Positions 33,491 to 44,841 of a stretch of DNA of 64,000 nucleotides are shown one piece after another. Made by a program: the position numbers and the translations under genes. The notes beneath the pieces were generated by a model, which did not search any database, had not been told where the DNA came from, and was given only the letters and a program-made list of their open reading frames with translations. This DNA comes from JAGOEX01 sp964630905. Its GTDB lineage: Bacteria; UBP6; UBA1177. The DNA lies in the NCBI GenBank assembly GCA_964630905.1, contig CAZVWR010000008.1, forward strand, positions 1-64,000, written 5' to 3'. Every line of letters begins with the position of its first letter. The stretch's first letter is position 1.

Positions 33491-34878
33491 GAAAAAAACT
33501 CATAATTGTAATCCTTTTTTTCACTTTTTTTCAGCTTTCCGCTGTCAATTTCGATCCGGATGAAAGTTATAACCGCTTCATCAAAGGGCACGGAGTCGGT
33601 TTTTCGATATTTCCTCTTTATGAAGGAGACAGCACTCTTCTTGAGTTCGATCTTTACGGCAACTTCTATTTCAGCATGCTCAGATTCGGATTCCTTCTGC
33701 CGGTAAGATTCATAATTTATAACAACGATAACATTGAGACCGCAGGAAAGATATTTCCGAAAGAGGACTGGGACGATGCAAGGGATTATGTTTCGATACT
33801 GACCTTTTTCCAGTACGGTTTCAAAAGCGATCTTTTTTATTTCTATTTCGGTGAGCATAAAAACAGATATGTGGGAAACGGAACAATATTGGGAGGTTAC
33901 TTCAACAATCTCAAGCTGAGGTTCCCGAAAAGGGGAGTCAACATCGAAGTCAACACCGATTATGCAGGGCTTGACTTTTTCATGGACGATGTAACTCCTC
34001 CGAATGTTGTCGGAGGAAGAGCGTATGTGAAGCCGGTCAGTTTTTTTTCAAAACAGAACTATGCCAACAATCTTGAGATCGGTGCATCATATTTTGCCGA
34101 CATCTTTTCTCCCTATAATATTTCGATTGTTTCTCCAGGCGGTATTCCAAAAAGAGATATCGAAAAATATACGGACCATCTTTTCGGCTTTGACATCTCG
34201 TTCAGATTTGTCGCAACAAAGCTGTATCACATGAAATTCTATAGTGATATCAATAAAATAGTTGATGGCGGTCTTGGGCTTCACTTCGGACTTGAGCATG
34301 AGTTCATGCTTCCTTTTCCAACAGATATGAAGATATTAAGCAGATGGGAATACAGAGCGATGGAAAGCAATTACATCCCTTCATATTTCAACACTTTCTA
34401 TGATACTGAAAGGGAATATTACCGTAACGGACAGACCAAATCCCGTTTTGTGAACGATTCTTCAAGAGAGGGGCTTGACTGGACTCACGGCTATTATCTT
34501 GACCTGGTGTACGATCTGACCGGCACTTTTGCGGTCGGGGCATCTTTTGAACACAATCGAATTTATAAAAACAATGTAAATGACGGAAAATTTGACAATT
34601 TCCAGCTCAACCTTTTTGTAAACGCCCTCATTTTCAACAGGATAGGGACAGATTTCATAATTACTTTCCAGGACCTCGGTGAAAAAGGGAAACGGATGAA
34701 AGATCAACCTTTCTACAACCTTTCGGTATATTATAAGCTCAATGAATACCTGAGCTTAGGATTCTATACCGGCTCCAAGTGGTATCTCGCCTATTCAGGA
34801 ACAAGCGTGGCAACGGAATCATATTACAAAAACACCGCAGTCTATTCAGTCGGTGCATACGGAATGATGAGATTTTAG
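33487..34878 (+). CDS. Probable outer-membrane beta-barrel protein
   Basis: 463 residues from TTG 33487, overlapping the lipA stop (TTGA) with GGGAGGG upstream. Signal peptide about 1-19 (ending LSAVN). The mature part is long and strand-rich with aromatic girdles (FDLYGNFYFSMLRFGFLLP, DLFYFYFGEHKNRYVG) and ends VGAYGMMRF, a C-terminal Phe as in outer-membrane barrels. Specific family unknown; possibly about 16-18 strands by length. Confidence 0.65.
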   Translation: MRKKLIIVILFFTFFQLSAVNFDPDESYNRFIKGHGVGFSIFPLYEGDSTLLEFDLYGNFYFSMLRFGFLLPVRFIIYNNDNIETAGKIFPKEDWDDARDYVSILTFFQYGFKSDLFYFYFGEHKNRYVGNGTILGGYFNNLKLRFPKRGVNIEVNTDYAGLDFFMDDVTPPNVVGGRAYVKPVSFFSKQNYANNLEIGASYFADIFSPYNISIVSPGGIPKRDIEKYTDHLFGFDISFRFVATKLYHMKFYSDINKIVDGGLGLHFGLEHEFMLPFPTDMKILSRWEYRAMESNYIPSYFNTFYDTEREYYRNGQTKSRFVNDSSREGLDWTHGYYLDLVYDLTGTFAVGASFEHNRIYKNNVNDGKFDNFQLNLFVNALIFNRIGTDFIITFQDLGEKGKRMKDQPFYNLSVYYKLNEYLSLGFYTGSKWYLAYSGTSVATESYYKNTAVYSVGAYGMMRF

Positions 34879-34948
34879 CAGAATTTCCCCTTCTTTAAAA
34901 AAAAGTTGAGCAATTATAAAAAAAGGGGTACAAAAACAAACAACGGGC

Positions 34949-34976
34949 TTGACTCACAATTTTTGTGCTTATAAAT
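34949..34976 (+). promoter_or_regulatory. Promoter of groESL
   Basis: TTGACT (34949-34954), then ATAAAT/TATAAA around 34970-34976, and CACAATTTTTGTG as an inverted repeat in the spacer. No CIRCE element (TTAGCACTC-N9-GAGTGCTAA) is present. Confidence 0.5.
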
Positions 34977-34983
34977 ATCGCTG

Positions 34984-35006
34984 TTTCCGGTTTTGATCAC
35001 CGGAAA
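34984..35006 (+). promoter_or_regulatory. Hairpin in the groES 5' leader
   Basis: TTTCCGGT (34984-34991) and ACCGGAAA (34999-35006) form a perfect 8-bp stem with a 7-base loop between the promoter and the ribosome site at 35034-35046. It is not followed by an immediate T-run, so it looks like an mRNA leader structure rather than a terminator. Confidence 0.5.
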
Positions 35007-35046
35007 ATGTTTATTTTTACTTACTTTTTATATTGTGGAGGTAACG

Positions 35047-35334
35047 ATGAAATTAAGACCTTTGAACGACAGAGTGATCGTAAAAAGAGTTGAAAGTGAA
35101 ACAAAGACAGCCGGCGGGATCATCATTCCTGACACTGCAAAAGAAAAACCGGTAGAAGCTGAAGTTGTTGCTGTGGGTATCGGCAAACTCATGGATAACG
35201 GTGAAAGACAGAAAATGCAGGTAAAGGTCGGAGACAAGATTCTTTTTGGCAAATACAGCGGAACCGAAGTTAAAATAAACGGTGAAGAGCATCTGATCTT
35301 AAAAGAAGATGATGTTCTTGCAGTTGTTGAATAA
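35047..35334 (+). CDS. groES: Co-chaperonin GroES
   Basis: 95 residues from ATG 35047, behind GGAGGT; a longer in-frame ORF start upstream is not supported. [15 protein letters not shown] start, mobile loop [11 protein letters not shown], and the C-terminal [15 protein letters not shown]. Heptameric lid for GroEL, first of a bicistron 28 bases before groEL. Confidence 0.97.
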   Translation: MKLRPLNDRVIVKRVESETKTAGGIIIPDTAKEKPVEAEVVAVGIGKLMDNGERQKMQVKVGDKILFGKYSGTEVKINGEEHLILKEDDVLAVVE

Positions 35335-35350
35335 ATTCAAATAGGTATAA

Positions 35351-37006
<1,656 letters not shown>

Positions 37007-37139
37007 TTCCTGTCATAATGTCAATTTGCCTATTTGTCACAAGATAATCCATCGTAAATACCTGAAATAAAAAGAGATCTCCTCTGGTATAAAAATTGCA
37101 TCCTAACGGGTCGTTTTTTTTGATGAGGTGATCATTAAT

Positions 37140-38114
37140 ATGAAAAGTAGGACAATTCTAAATGCCGGGTTGTTTATTTCGATAACTTTTGCGATAGCTT
37201 CCGCGGTCGGGTTTATTCTCAGTTTTGTTGTGAAGGACGAACAGGTTTTTGTCCCTATAGGCAAAAGTTACTACAAAAGCGGAGATGACGAGACGGAAAC
37301 AAAAAAGGAAAGTTTTTACTTCGGCAGTAATGTTGAAAAGGTTTCTTCATCCAACATTTTCGATGCCGCAATGAGAAATATCACTGTCACTGAAAATAAG
37401 GTGGGGGAGACAATGGGTGAGGGCACTGTTCCTGAAGCAAGTATAGACGACATTTATTTTTATTTTGAGAATCCTGAAAAATGTCCTCTTATGCCATCTC
37501 TTCTTCTGAGCGGAACGATCGTCGCAAAAGAGTTTGACCAGTCGATCGCAATACTCCGCGAAGGCAGCAGTCGTGAGGAAGGCGCCATTATCGTCAGAGT
37601 AGGGTCCGAAATCACCCCCGGAGTAAAACTTGCTCTTGTCTGGAGAAATTTTGTGGTTTTGACAACTTCTTCCGGTGTAAAGTGTATCGGTGAAGGTGTC
37701 GGCGGTGATGCAAAACAAAGTGTTCCGGAAGAGAGGTTTGCCCAGACAGGAGAACCGCCTGTTGCGGGAGGTGATGACGGTATAGAGGTTAGAAAAATAA
37801 GTGAAAACCAATATGTAATAAGAAGACAGGATCTCCAGAAAGTTACCGGCAATCTTAATTCGCTTGCAAGACAGGCAAGGATCGTTCCTTCAAAAAAAGA
37901 TAACGGTTTCAAGGTGTTCTCAATAACAAAAGACAGTCTTTACAGTAAGATCGGCATTCAGAACGGTGATGTTATAAAATCAATAAACGGCATAGAGCTT
38001 TCTTCGCCCGATAAAGCTCTTGAGGCATATTCAAGGCTTCAGAGTGCTTCAAAACTTTCACTTGATATTGTGAGACGCGGACAGAATGAAACAATGGAAT
38101 ATACAATAGAATAG
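37140..38114 (+). CDS. gspC: Type II secretion GspC
   Basis: 324 residues; ATG 37140 follows GAGGTGA, with GTG 37128 as the alternative. One N-terminal helix (about 9-30), a homology-region domain (about 110-190, PLMPSLLLSGTIVAKE...), then a C-terminal PDZ domain (about 245-324; SKIGIQNGDVIKSINGIELSS). GspC links the inner-membrane platform to the GspD secretin. First gene of the operon. Confidence 0.88.
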   Translation: MKSRTILNAGLFISITFAIASAVGFILSFVVKDEQVFVPIGKSYYKSGDDETETKKESFYFGSNVEKVSSSNIFDAAMRNITVTENKVGETMGEGTVPEASIDDIYFYFENPEKCPLMPSLLLSGTIVAKEFDQSIAILREGSSREEGAIIVRVGSEITPGVKLALVWRNFVVLTTSSGVKCIGEGVGGDAKQSVPEERFAQTGEPPVAGGDDGIEVRKISENQYVIRRQDLQKVTGNLNSLARQARIVPSKKDNGFKVFSITKDSLYSKIGIQNGDVIKSINGIELSSPDKALEAYSRLQSASKLSLDIVRRGQNETMEYTIE

Positions 38115-38123
38115 GAGAAAAAA

Positions 38124-40655
38124 ATGACTTCTAAGAAAATTCTCTCACTGATGCTTCTGCTTTTTCTAGTCTTCAACGGATATGCGGCTGGTGAAGAAGA
38201 TGATGTAAAAGTTCCTGTAAACCTGAACAACAGGCTCAAAGGGATGAATCAGAGCTTTAATCCGAAGTTCTCTCCAAAGCTTGATTCTTCTAAAAAAGTT
38301 CAGAAAAAACAGAAAGACGGTAAAAACGAGAAGGATGAAGGTGCTGAAAATATTCAGAATCAGTCAGAAAAGCCGGGTGTGAAAACAGTGACACCCCCAG
38401 CTCCTAAAACAATACTTGACAAGAAAAGTGAAGATGATCCGAATGCTTCCAAGCTCACAGATGCAGTAAAGATAGAAGTTGCTGAAACAAAACCGGTTGA
38501 TCCAAATATGAAGATCAAGCTCGATTTCAAGGAAGAGGATCTGATAAATATTGTCAAACTTTTTTCTGAATTGATGCAGATAAACTTCATTATTCCGGAG
38601 AATCTGGGAAAAGCTAAGGTCAATATGATGGCTCCTCAGAAAGTTACTGTGAGAGAGGCTTACAAAACTTTCCTCACACTTCTTGCAGTAAATGATTTCA
38701 GCATTTCAGAGGACGGGAAATTCACAATAATAACAAGAGAAAAAAACATTCCTGAGATGAAGATACCGTTTTACAAAGGGACAGATGTTCCCGATCTTTT
38801 CAAAATGGTCGCAACGATAATGAAATTCAACTATGTTACTGCAACCGATATGGATAAAGTTTTGAAACTTTTCAGAGATAAGGGTGCGACATCGCTTGTC
38901 TTTGATGACAAGACGCTCATCGTTGTCGACTATGCGGCAAACATCAGAAAAATAATGATGCTTGTTAAGGAACTTGACCAGCCTTCTGAGTCAGATTCTG
39001 CGAAACTCTATTTCATTAAACTGACCCATGTGCTTGCCACTGATGCAAGAAAGATACTCGAAGATATATTCAAGGATTTTACAAAAAAAGGGGCGAAAAA
39101 GAAAACGGCAGGAACTGACGGGTCTCCAAACCTCGCCGGTGTAGCAAATTCCCAGCGTCTTCCAGGTTCTTCAAATAATCCTGCCGACCCCACTTCAGGA
39201 GACGACGAAGGTTTTTCGAGTGAAAATATGTACCTTCACATTGTTGATGATGAGAGAAGTCAGCAGCTTATTGTTCTCTGTAATCAGTCAACATACAATC
39301 TGATACTTGAGATCGTTCAGAATATTGACAGGGAGGTTGAAGGCGAAGGAGAGATCCATGTGGTGAAACTTCAGAACGCAAAAGCTGAAGATCTTGTGAA
39401 AACGCTCAATCAGCTTTCAAAAAACAAGAAAGCGGCAGGAGCGAAGACAACTGCAAAGGGGACCGATGTGTTTGAAGGTGAAGTTCAGATATCTTCAAAC
39501 GAATCTACTAATTCACTTGTTGTTGTGTCATCCATTCAGGATTTCAGAAATCTGAAAAAGGTCATTGAGAAACTCGACATAAGAAGAAAGCAGGTTTTTG
39601 TAGAAGCTGCAATCCTTGAAGTGAAAATAGATGACTCACTTGAATACGGAAACGCCTATACCGGTGGCGGATTTGTTGTCAATGTGGCAGGCGAGAAGGT
39701 TCCGCTTTTCTTCGGTAAGGCACTTGATTCAAAAATGTCTCCGGGAACTGTTGCGGGCATGGTGGCTCCGGCAATAAGCGGCACTGAAGGCATTCCCGGT
39801 CTTGGATTGGCTGGAGGCATTCCGTCGATAGGCGTTATTCTTAATGCTGCACAGAACGATTCATCTGTAAATGTAATGTCAACACCGCATCTTCTTACAA
39901 CAGACAATGAAGAAGCTGAAATATCTGTAGGTGAAACGATACCCTTCCCTTCCGGAAACATCATCAGCGGAACTGCAGGAAGTACTGTTACATATACAAG
40001 GGAAGATGTCGCTTTGAAACTGAAAATTAAACCGCAGATAAATGAAAGCGGTTATATGACTCTTGAAGTAAATCAGGAAGTAACAGAGCTTGGTGCACCA
40101 TCACAGTATGGATTCACTACGACAAAAAGACAAGCCAAGACCAAAATAAATGCAGAAAATGAACAGACAATAGTTATCGGCGGGTTGATGAAAGATTCTG
40201 TAACGGAAGCCGAAAACAAAGTTCCCATACTTGGTGACATTCCAGTGCTCGGAGTATTTTTTAAATATAAGAGAACCGTAAAAGCAAAAGTAAATCTGCT
40301 TATAATTCTTACCCCTCATATTGTTGAGAGTAAAGAGGATTTTGCACGGATACTCAAAAGAAAGATGGAAGAGAGGGATGAGTTTGCAAGAAAGTTCTAC
40401 GGTGATCACATATCATTTGAAGACAATATATATCTTGATAAAAAAAGAGGGGCTCTTCTGACGATTGTGAAAGAAGTGAACGACACTAACCGTAAAGAAG
40501 ATGAAGACCTGCTCAGGAGAAAATCAAAGAAAGATGAGAAATCTATAATGGTTACTCCAGAGGGAGAACAGGAGATCATTTCTGTTCCTGAAGGGACTTT
40601 AGACAGAGAGGACTCTCTTGTTCCTGAAGCTGTTCCTGAATTTGACGGAGAATAG
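38124..40655 (+). CDS. gspD: Type II secretion secretin GspD
   Basis: 843 residues. Signal peptide (about 1-21), then an unusual low-complexity Lys/Asp/Pro-rich stretch (about 25-115) before the N0 domain (KLDFKEEDLINIVKLFSELMQINFIIP), N1-N3 repeats (about 230-490), and the secretin core with VFVEAAILEVKIDD, VMSTPHLLTTDNEEAEISVGETIPF, GVILNAAQND and the C-terminal IGGLMKDSVTEAENKVPILGDIPVLGVFF. Forms the outer-membrane channel. Confidence 0.95.
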   Translation: MTSKKILSLMLLLFLVFNGYAAGEEDDVKVPVNLNNRLKGMNQSFNPKFSPKLDSSKKVQKKQKDGKNEKDEGAENIQNQSEKPGVKTVTPPAPKTILDKKSEDDPNASKLTDAVKIEVAETKPVDPNMKIKLDFKEEDLINIVKLFSELMQINFIIPENLGKAKVNMMAPQKVTVREAYKTFLTLLAVNDFSISEDGKFTIITREKNIPEMKIPFYKGTDVPDLFKMVATIMKFNYVTATDMDKVLKLFRDKGATSLVFDDKTLIVVDYAANIRKIMMLVKELDQPSESDSAKLYFIKLTHVLATDARKILEDIFKDFTKKGAKKKTAGTDGSPNLAGVANSQRLPGSSNNPADPTSGDDEGFSSENMYLHIVDDERSQQLIVLCNQSTYNLILEIVQNIDREVEGEGEIHVVKLQNAKAEDLVKTLNQLSKNKKAAGAKTTAKGTDVFEGEVQISSNESTNSLVVVSSIQDFRNLKKVIEKLDIRRKQVFVEAAILEVKIDDSLEYGNAYTGGGFVVNVAGEKVPLFFGKALDSKMSPGTVAGMVAPAISGTEGIPGLGLAGGIPSIGVILNAAQNDSSVNVMSTPHLLTTDNEEAEISVGETIPFPSGNIISGTAGSTVTYTREDVALKLKIKPQINESGYMTLEVNQEVTELGAPSQYGFTTTKRQAKTKINAENEQTIVIGGLMKDSVTEAENKVPILGDIPVLGVFFKYKRTVKAKVNLLIILTPHIVESKEDFARILKRKMEERDEFARKFYGDHISFEDNIYLDKKRGALLTIVKEVNDTNRKEDEDLLRRKSKKDEKSIMVTPEGEQEIISVPEGTLDREDSLVPEAVPEFDGE

Positions 40656-40656
40656 C

Positions 40657-42342
40657 ATGCCAAGGAAGAAGATAGGTGAAATACTCGTTGAAAAGGGGCA
40701 TCTTGATGCTTCTCAGCTAAGCCGTGCACTTGAACTTAAGAGTCAGAGTGATAAAAAAATAGGTCAGATACTGGTTTCTGAAGGGATAGTTACACCTGAA
40801 CAGGTGGCTGAGGCCTTTGCCGAGCAGACAGGTATCCCTTTGATCCCTGAAGATTTTTTTAAAAAGGTCGATCCTTCGCTCCTTTCTGATTTTCCCATCG
40901 GTCTTGCAAGAAAGTTCAAAGCGATGCCGGTTTTTGCCGATACAGAGCTTCATGTTGCTGTGACAGATACCGATCCGCTTCTTTTCAATCAGCTCTTCAT
41001 GCTCTACAGAAAGAATGTTAAGCCATACATCTGCTCAACTTCAAAGATCAATGACCTTATAAATCATGCCTATTCAAAGATAGACAGCAATGAAGAGTCT
41101 CTGAACGCCGAAGAATTTGCCGATATGAACGATGACTCCGATGTCGCGATCCCAGACCTCATTGATTCCAATGATGAAGCCCCTATCATAAGGTTTGTGA
41201 ACAACACTATAGCCAAGGCGGTTAAAGACAAGGCCAGCGACATCCACTTTGAATCGTATGAAGATGAGGTGATCGTCCGTTTGAGAAAAGACGGAAAACT
41301 TTATACAGTTCAGAGGGTTCCGAAAGCGGCACAGGCAGGACTTATAACAAGAATAAAGATCATGAGCCGTCTTAACATTTCTGAAAAAAGACTTCCTCAG
41401 GATGGAAACATCAAGGTCAAGATAGCGGGAAATGATGTCGATTTCCGAGTTTCGACACTTCCAAGCATTCACGGTGAGTCGGTAGTGCTCCGTATTCTTG
41501 ATAAAAGGTCTCAGCAGTTGTCGCTTGATGAAAGCGGATTTACAAAAAGAGATCTGGAAAGGATGAGAAAGATAATCAGAATGAAACACGGTATCTTTCT
41601 TGTCACAGGACCGACCGGAAGCGGTAAGACAACCACTCTTTATTCGGCACTTACTGAAATAAATTCACCCGATGTAAAGATAATAACAGAAGAAGACCCT
41701 GTGGAATATCAGCTTAAAGGTGTCAACCAGATACACATAAACGCAAAAATCGGATTGACATTTGCAAGCGGATTAAGATCGATTCTGAGGCAGGACCCTG
41801 ACATAATAATGGTCGGAGAGATCAGAGACAGGGAAACGGCTGATATCGCGATTAACGCATCATTAACCGGTCACCTTGTTTTTTCGACACTGCACACAAA
41901 CGATGCTCCTACTGCTTTTACCCGTCTGATAGATATGGGTATAGAGCCGTTCCTTATTTCATCTACCGTTCTTGGTATACTTGCTCAACGACTTGTAAGA
42001 AAGCTCTGTCCTGTGTGCAAGGAGGCATACTATCCTGAACCTGCGATCCTTGAAGAACTCGGGCTTGATCCGGCTGAATATGCAAACCATCCTTTTTATA
42101 AGGCGGTGGGTTGTGATGAATGTGCTCACACCGGATATTCCGGCAGAACAGGTATTTTCGAACTTGTAATAATGGATGACGAGCTCAGAAGGGCTGTCGT
42201 AAACCGCCTTGACGCTTCGGACATCAGAAAGATCGCTGCTGCGAACGGCATGCTCAATTTAAGAGAGGACGGAGCGATGAAAGCTATAAAAGGGATAACA
42301 TCGCCTGATGAAGTTCTGTTAAGGACACAGGAGGATAACTGA
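40657..42342 (+). CDS. gspE: Type II secretion ATPase GspE
   Basis: 561 residues; ATG 40657 behind GGAG, rejecting a longer upstream ORF start in gspD. N-terminal T2SSE_N-like domain (ILVEKGHLDASQLSRALEL), Walker A GPTGSGKTTTLYSAL (about 318-332), Asp box EDPVEYQ, Walker B IIMVGEIRDRETADI, His box HLVFSTLHTNDA, and the zinc tetracysteine CPVCKEA...CDECAHTGYSGR. The only ATPase of the platform. Its stop shares a base with the gspF start. Confidence 0.96.
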   Translation: MPRKKIGEILVEKGHLDASQLSRALELKSQSDKKIGQILVSEGIVTPEQVAEAFAEQTGIPLIPEDFFKKVDPSLLSDFPIGLARKFKAMPVFADTELHVAVTDTDPLLFNQLFMLYRKNVKPYICSTSKINDLINHAYSKIDSNEESLNAEEFADMNDDSDVAIPDLIDSNDEAPIIRFVNNTIAKAVKDKASDIHFESYEDEVIVRLRKDGKLYTVQRVPKAAQAGLITRIKIMSRLNISEKRLPQDGNIKVKIAGNDVDFRVSTLPSIHGESVVLRILDKRSQQLSLDESGFTKRDLERMRKIIRMKHGIFLVTGPTGSGKTTTLYSALTEINSPDVKIITEEDPVEYQLKGVNQIHINAKIGLTFASGLRSILRQDPDIIMVGEIRDRETADIAINASLTGHLVFSTLHTNDAPTAFTRLIDMGIEPFLISSTVLGILAQRLVRKLCPVCKEAYYPEPAILEELGLDPAEYANHPFYKAVGCDECAHTGYSGRTGIFELVIMDDELRRAVVNRLDASDIRKIAAANGMLNLREDGAMKAIKGITSPDEVLLRTQEDN

Positions 42343-43571
42343 TGCCTCTTTTTGCTTACAAAATAATAGACTCAGGCGGAAAGGAAAAAAAGGGAACCAT
42401 TGAATGTCCCAACAGAAATGCCGTTAAATCCAAATTCCTTTCTGAAGGATACTATATTACTGAAATTCGTGAACAGTCATCAGCTCAGAGTTTCAGTTTT
42501 GATTCACTGAAAAGTATTTTGTCTTTCGGAAGAAAAAAGGTGCCTCTGGATGAAGTTGCTTCAATGACAAGACTTCTTGCAACCCTCCAGAAAGCCAAGA
42601 TCCCTCTTGTGGAGTCCATAGATGCCGTTGCCCAGCAGCAGGAAAATCAGATGCTGAAAGAGGCACTCATAATAATTAAGGGAAAAATGAACGAAGGTTA
42701 CAGTTTCAGCAGAAGCGCAAGGGATTTCCCGAATATATTTGACGACTTGTATTGTAACATGCTTGCCGCCGGAGAAGAGAGCGGCGCAACAGACAGGGTT
42801 CTCCTCCGCCTTGCCGGTTTCATGGAGTCACAGGTAGATCTTAGAAACAAAGTTAAGAGTGCAATGACATATCCTGTAATACTGATGTTTGTTGCTATTA
42901 TTGTCGTCGGAGTCCTTTTCACCGTTGTAATCCCCAAACTGGCTAAAATGTTTGAAGATGTCAACATGTCGCTTCCTCTGCAGACTGAAATTCTTATATG
43001 GCTTTCGGGTTTTATAGGAAGCTGGTGGTGGCTGATAGCAATAATGATCACAACTGCGTTTATACTTTTCAGAAGACACATTGCAACTGAAAAAGGGGCG
43101 TTCTGGTGGAGTGGATTTCTAATTAATATGCCTCTTTTCGGCAGAGTCAACAGGATGGTTGCGGTCAGCAGATTTGCAAAGACCCTCTCGACTCTTCTTC
43201 ATTCCGGTGTGCCGATACTTAATGCAATGGACATCGTCAAGAAGATCATTGACAACAAAGTTCTTGAAAAAGCTGTTGCGACTGCAAGAGAGAACATAAA
43301 GGAAGGTGAATCGATAGCAGTACCTCTTAAAAGAAGCGGAGAGTTTCCTCCGATAGTAATTCAGATGATCTCGATAGGAGAGCAGAGCGGTGATCTGGAA
43401 GAGATGCTGGACACCCTCGCAGACAGCTATGAAAAAGAGGTCAGATATACGATGGACAGACTTACTTCAATGCTTGAGCCGATAATGATAGTTGCTCTGT
43501 CAGTTGTAATAGGCTTCATTGTATTTGCGGTCGTAATGCCGATACTTAAGATAAATGATGCTGTAGGATAA
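42342..43571 (+). CDS. gspF: Type II secretion platform protein GspF
   Basis: 409 residues, a normal length, starting at the last base of gspE (TGATG). Two T2SSF domains with the EESGATDRVLLRLAGFME and SIGEQSGDLEEMLDTLADSYE repeats, and three transmembrane helices (about 175-200, 222-240, 375-400). Inner-membrane platform protein that connects GspE to the pseudopilus. Confidence 0.95.
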   Translation: MPLFAYKIIDSGGKEKKGTIECPNRNAVKSKFLSEGYYITEIREQSSAQSFSFDSLKSILSFGRKKVPLDEVASMTRLLATLQKAKIPLVESIDAVAQQQENQMLKEALIIIKGKMNEGYSFSRSARDFPNIFDDLYCNMLAAGEESGATDRVLLRLAGFMESQVDLRNKVKSAMTYPVILMFVAIIVVGVLFTVVIPKLAKMFEDVNMSLPLQTEILIWLSGFIGSWWWLIAIMITTAFILFRRHIATEKGAFWWSGFLINMPLFGRVNRMVAVSRFAKTLSTLLHSGVPILNAMDIVKKIIDNKVLEKAVATARENIKEGESIAVPLKRSGEFPPIVIQMISIGEQSGDLEEMLDTLADSYEKEVRYTMDRLTSMLEPIMIVALSVVIGFIVFAVVMPILKINDAVG

Positions 43572-43586
43572 TATTCGGAGGTAAAA

Positions 43587-44018
43587 ATGTTTAAGAAATT
43601 TTTTAAAGCCCTTCTTGAAGAACGGGCCGGCGTGGCAGTTAAAGGATTTTCTCTTCTTGAGATCATGGTCGTCATCACGATCATGACGATGATCATGGGA
43701 GCAGTCGGAGTCGGCGTAATGTCGTATCTTGATAAGTCAAAGATCAAACAGGCGAGAATAGATATTGCGACGATATCAAATGCCCTCGATCTTTATAAAA
43801 CTGAATTTGGAAAATATCCGGACAGCGAAGACGGTCTTTCAAGACTTGTTGAAGAAAAAATACTGAAAGAGAAAAAAGCCCCCAAGGATCCGTGGGGCAA
43901 CGATTTCATTTACATCTATCCCGGAAGTAACAACGAGGACGGTTTTGATCTTTACTCTTTCGGCCCTGACGGAAAGGAAGGGGGGAACGATGACATTGTG
44001 AACTGGGATACAGAATAG
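43587..44018 (+). CDS. gspG: Major pseudopilin GspG
   Basis: 143 residues. Prepilin site KG|FSLLEIM with cleavage after Gly20 and Glu25 at +5, so the leader (20 residues) is longer than the usual 6-10. Then the hydrophobic helix and the GspG C-terminal domain with KTEFGKYPDSEDGLSRLVE, DPWGNDFIYIYPGSNNEDGFDLYSFGPDGKEGGNDD (calcium-site type loop). Follows gspF by 15 bases. Confidence 0.95.
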   Translation: MFKKFFKALLEERAGVAVKGFSLLEIMVVITIMTMIMGAVGVGVMSYLDKSKIKQARIDIATISNALDLYKTEFGKYPDSEDGLSRLVEEKILKEKKAPKDPWGNDFIYIYPGSNNEDGFDLYSFGPDGKEGGNDDIVNWDTE

Positions 44019-44025
44019 AGGGTTT

Positions 44026-44841
44026 ATGAAAAAAAATTCCGGATTTTCCATGATAGAAATGCTTGCCGTTGTGGCTCTGGTCATAGTCATGGCAGGTATT
44101 TCTGTTGCAGGTGTCGGAAGAATCGGAAGGTATAAGGCGTCCACTGATCTTGGTCTATTTAATTCCTTTTTAAGGTTCAATTTCATGCGCTCTGTCAGAA
44201 ACGGTGAATATATAAGGATCGTTATTGATATGGAAACAGGCTCATACTGGTCTGAAAAAAGTGAAACACCTTTTTTTCTTTCAACAGGAGAAGCGACAGA
44301 AAAGAAAAAAAAGGAAAATGATGAAATGGTAGAGAGAATGGAAAACGGTATGGGGACAGATCCATTCAAAGAAGGCGGGTCGGCACTCGGAATGGAAAGC
44401 ATAATGCAGAAAGCACGGTTGATGTCAAGCGATGATCTTGATAACGATGATTATTTCAACTATGAGAATTTCATCCCCGACAGAAGATCTCTCAAAAAGA
44501 TACTGCAACCTGAGTTTGAGACTGTTTCGAGTCAGAAAAAGATTTCAGACGGACTTGTTGTGACAGGATTTTTTGCATACCATACACCTGAAATCGTTAC
44601 CAGAAGTCTCATCACCGATAAGGAAATGGAAAAGAATGTTCATATATACATTTTTCCGGAAGGGCGTATAGAGCCGTTTTATTTTTCTCTGGGAGAGGAA
44701 ACAGATGACGGTGAAACCAGTTATTCCTACATTACATCCGATATGTTCATGAACACAAAGATCCGCCCGGGAAGCTTTGAAGAGGATGTAAAGGATATGA
44801 AAGATCTTTTTGAAGATAAAGATGAGGAAGGGAGATCATGA
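44026..44841 (+). CDS. gspH: Pseudopilin GspH-like, enlarged
   Basis: 271 residues, well above the usual ~170. Prepilin site SG|FSMIEML (Glu at +5) with N-terminal helix, then a soluble domain interrupted by a charged, low-complexity segment around residues 85-130 (EKKKKENDEMVERMENG...). GspH assigned by position between gspG and gspI and by the prepilin motif. It starts seven bases after gspG, and its stop overlaps gspI (ATGA). Confidence 0.8.
   Translation: MKKNSGFSMIEMLAVVALVIVMAGISVAGVGRIGRYKASTDLGLFNSFLRFNFMRSVRNGEYIRIVIDMETGSYWSEKSETPFFLSTGEATEKKKKENDEMVERMENGMGTDPFKEGGSALGMESIMQKARLMSSDDLDNDDYFNYENFIPDRRSLKKILQPEFETVSSQKKISDGLVVTGFFAYHTPEIVTRSLITDKEMEKNVHIYIFPEGRIEPFYFSLGEETDDGETSYSYITSDMFMNTKIRPGSFEEDVKDMKDLFEDKDEEGRS

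Noticed and set aside
34895..34928. Terminator after the beta-barrel gene
   Set aside because: CCCCTT and AAGGGG are separated by a long loop and no T-run follows.
37081..37125. Rho-independent terminator after groEL
   Set aside because: AACG-GGT-CGTT followed by T8 has only a 4-bp stem, too weak to call.
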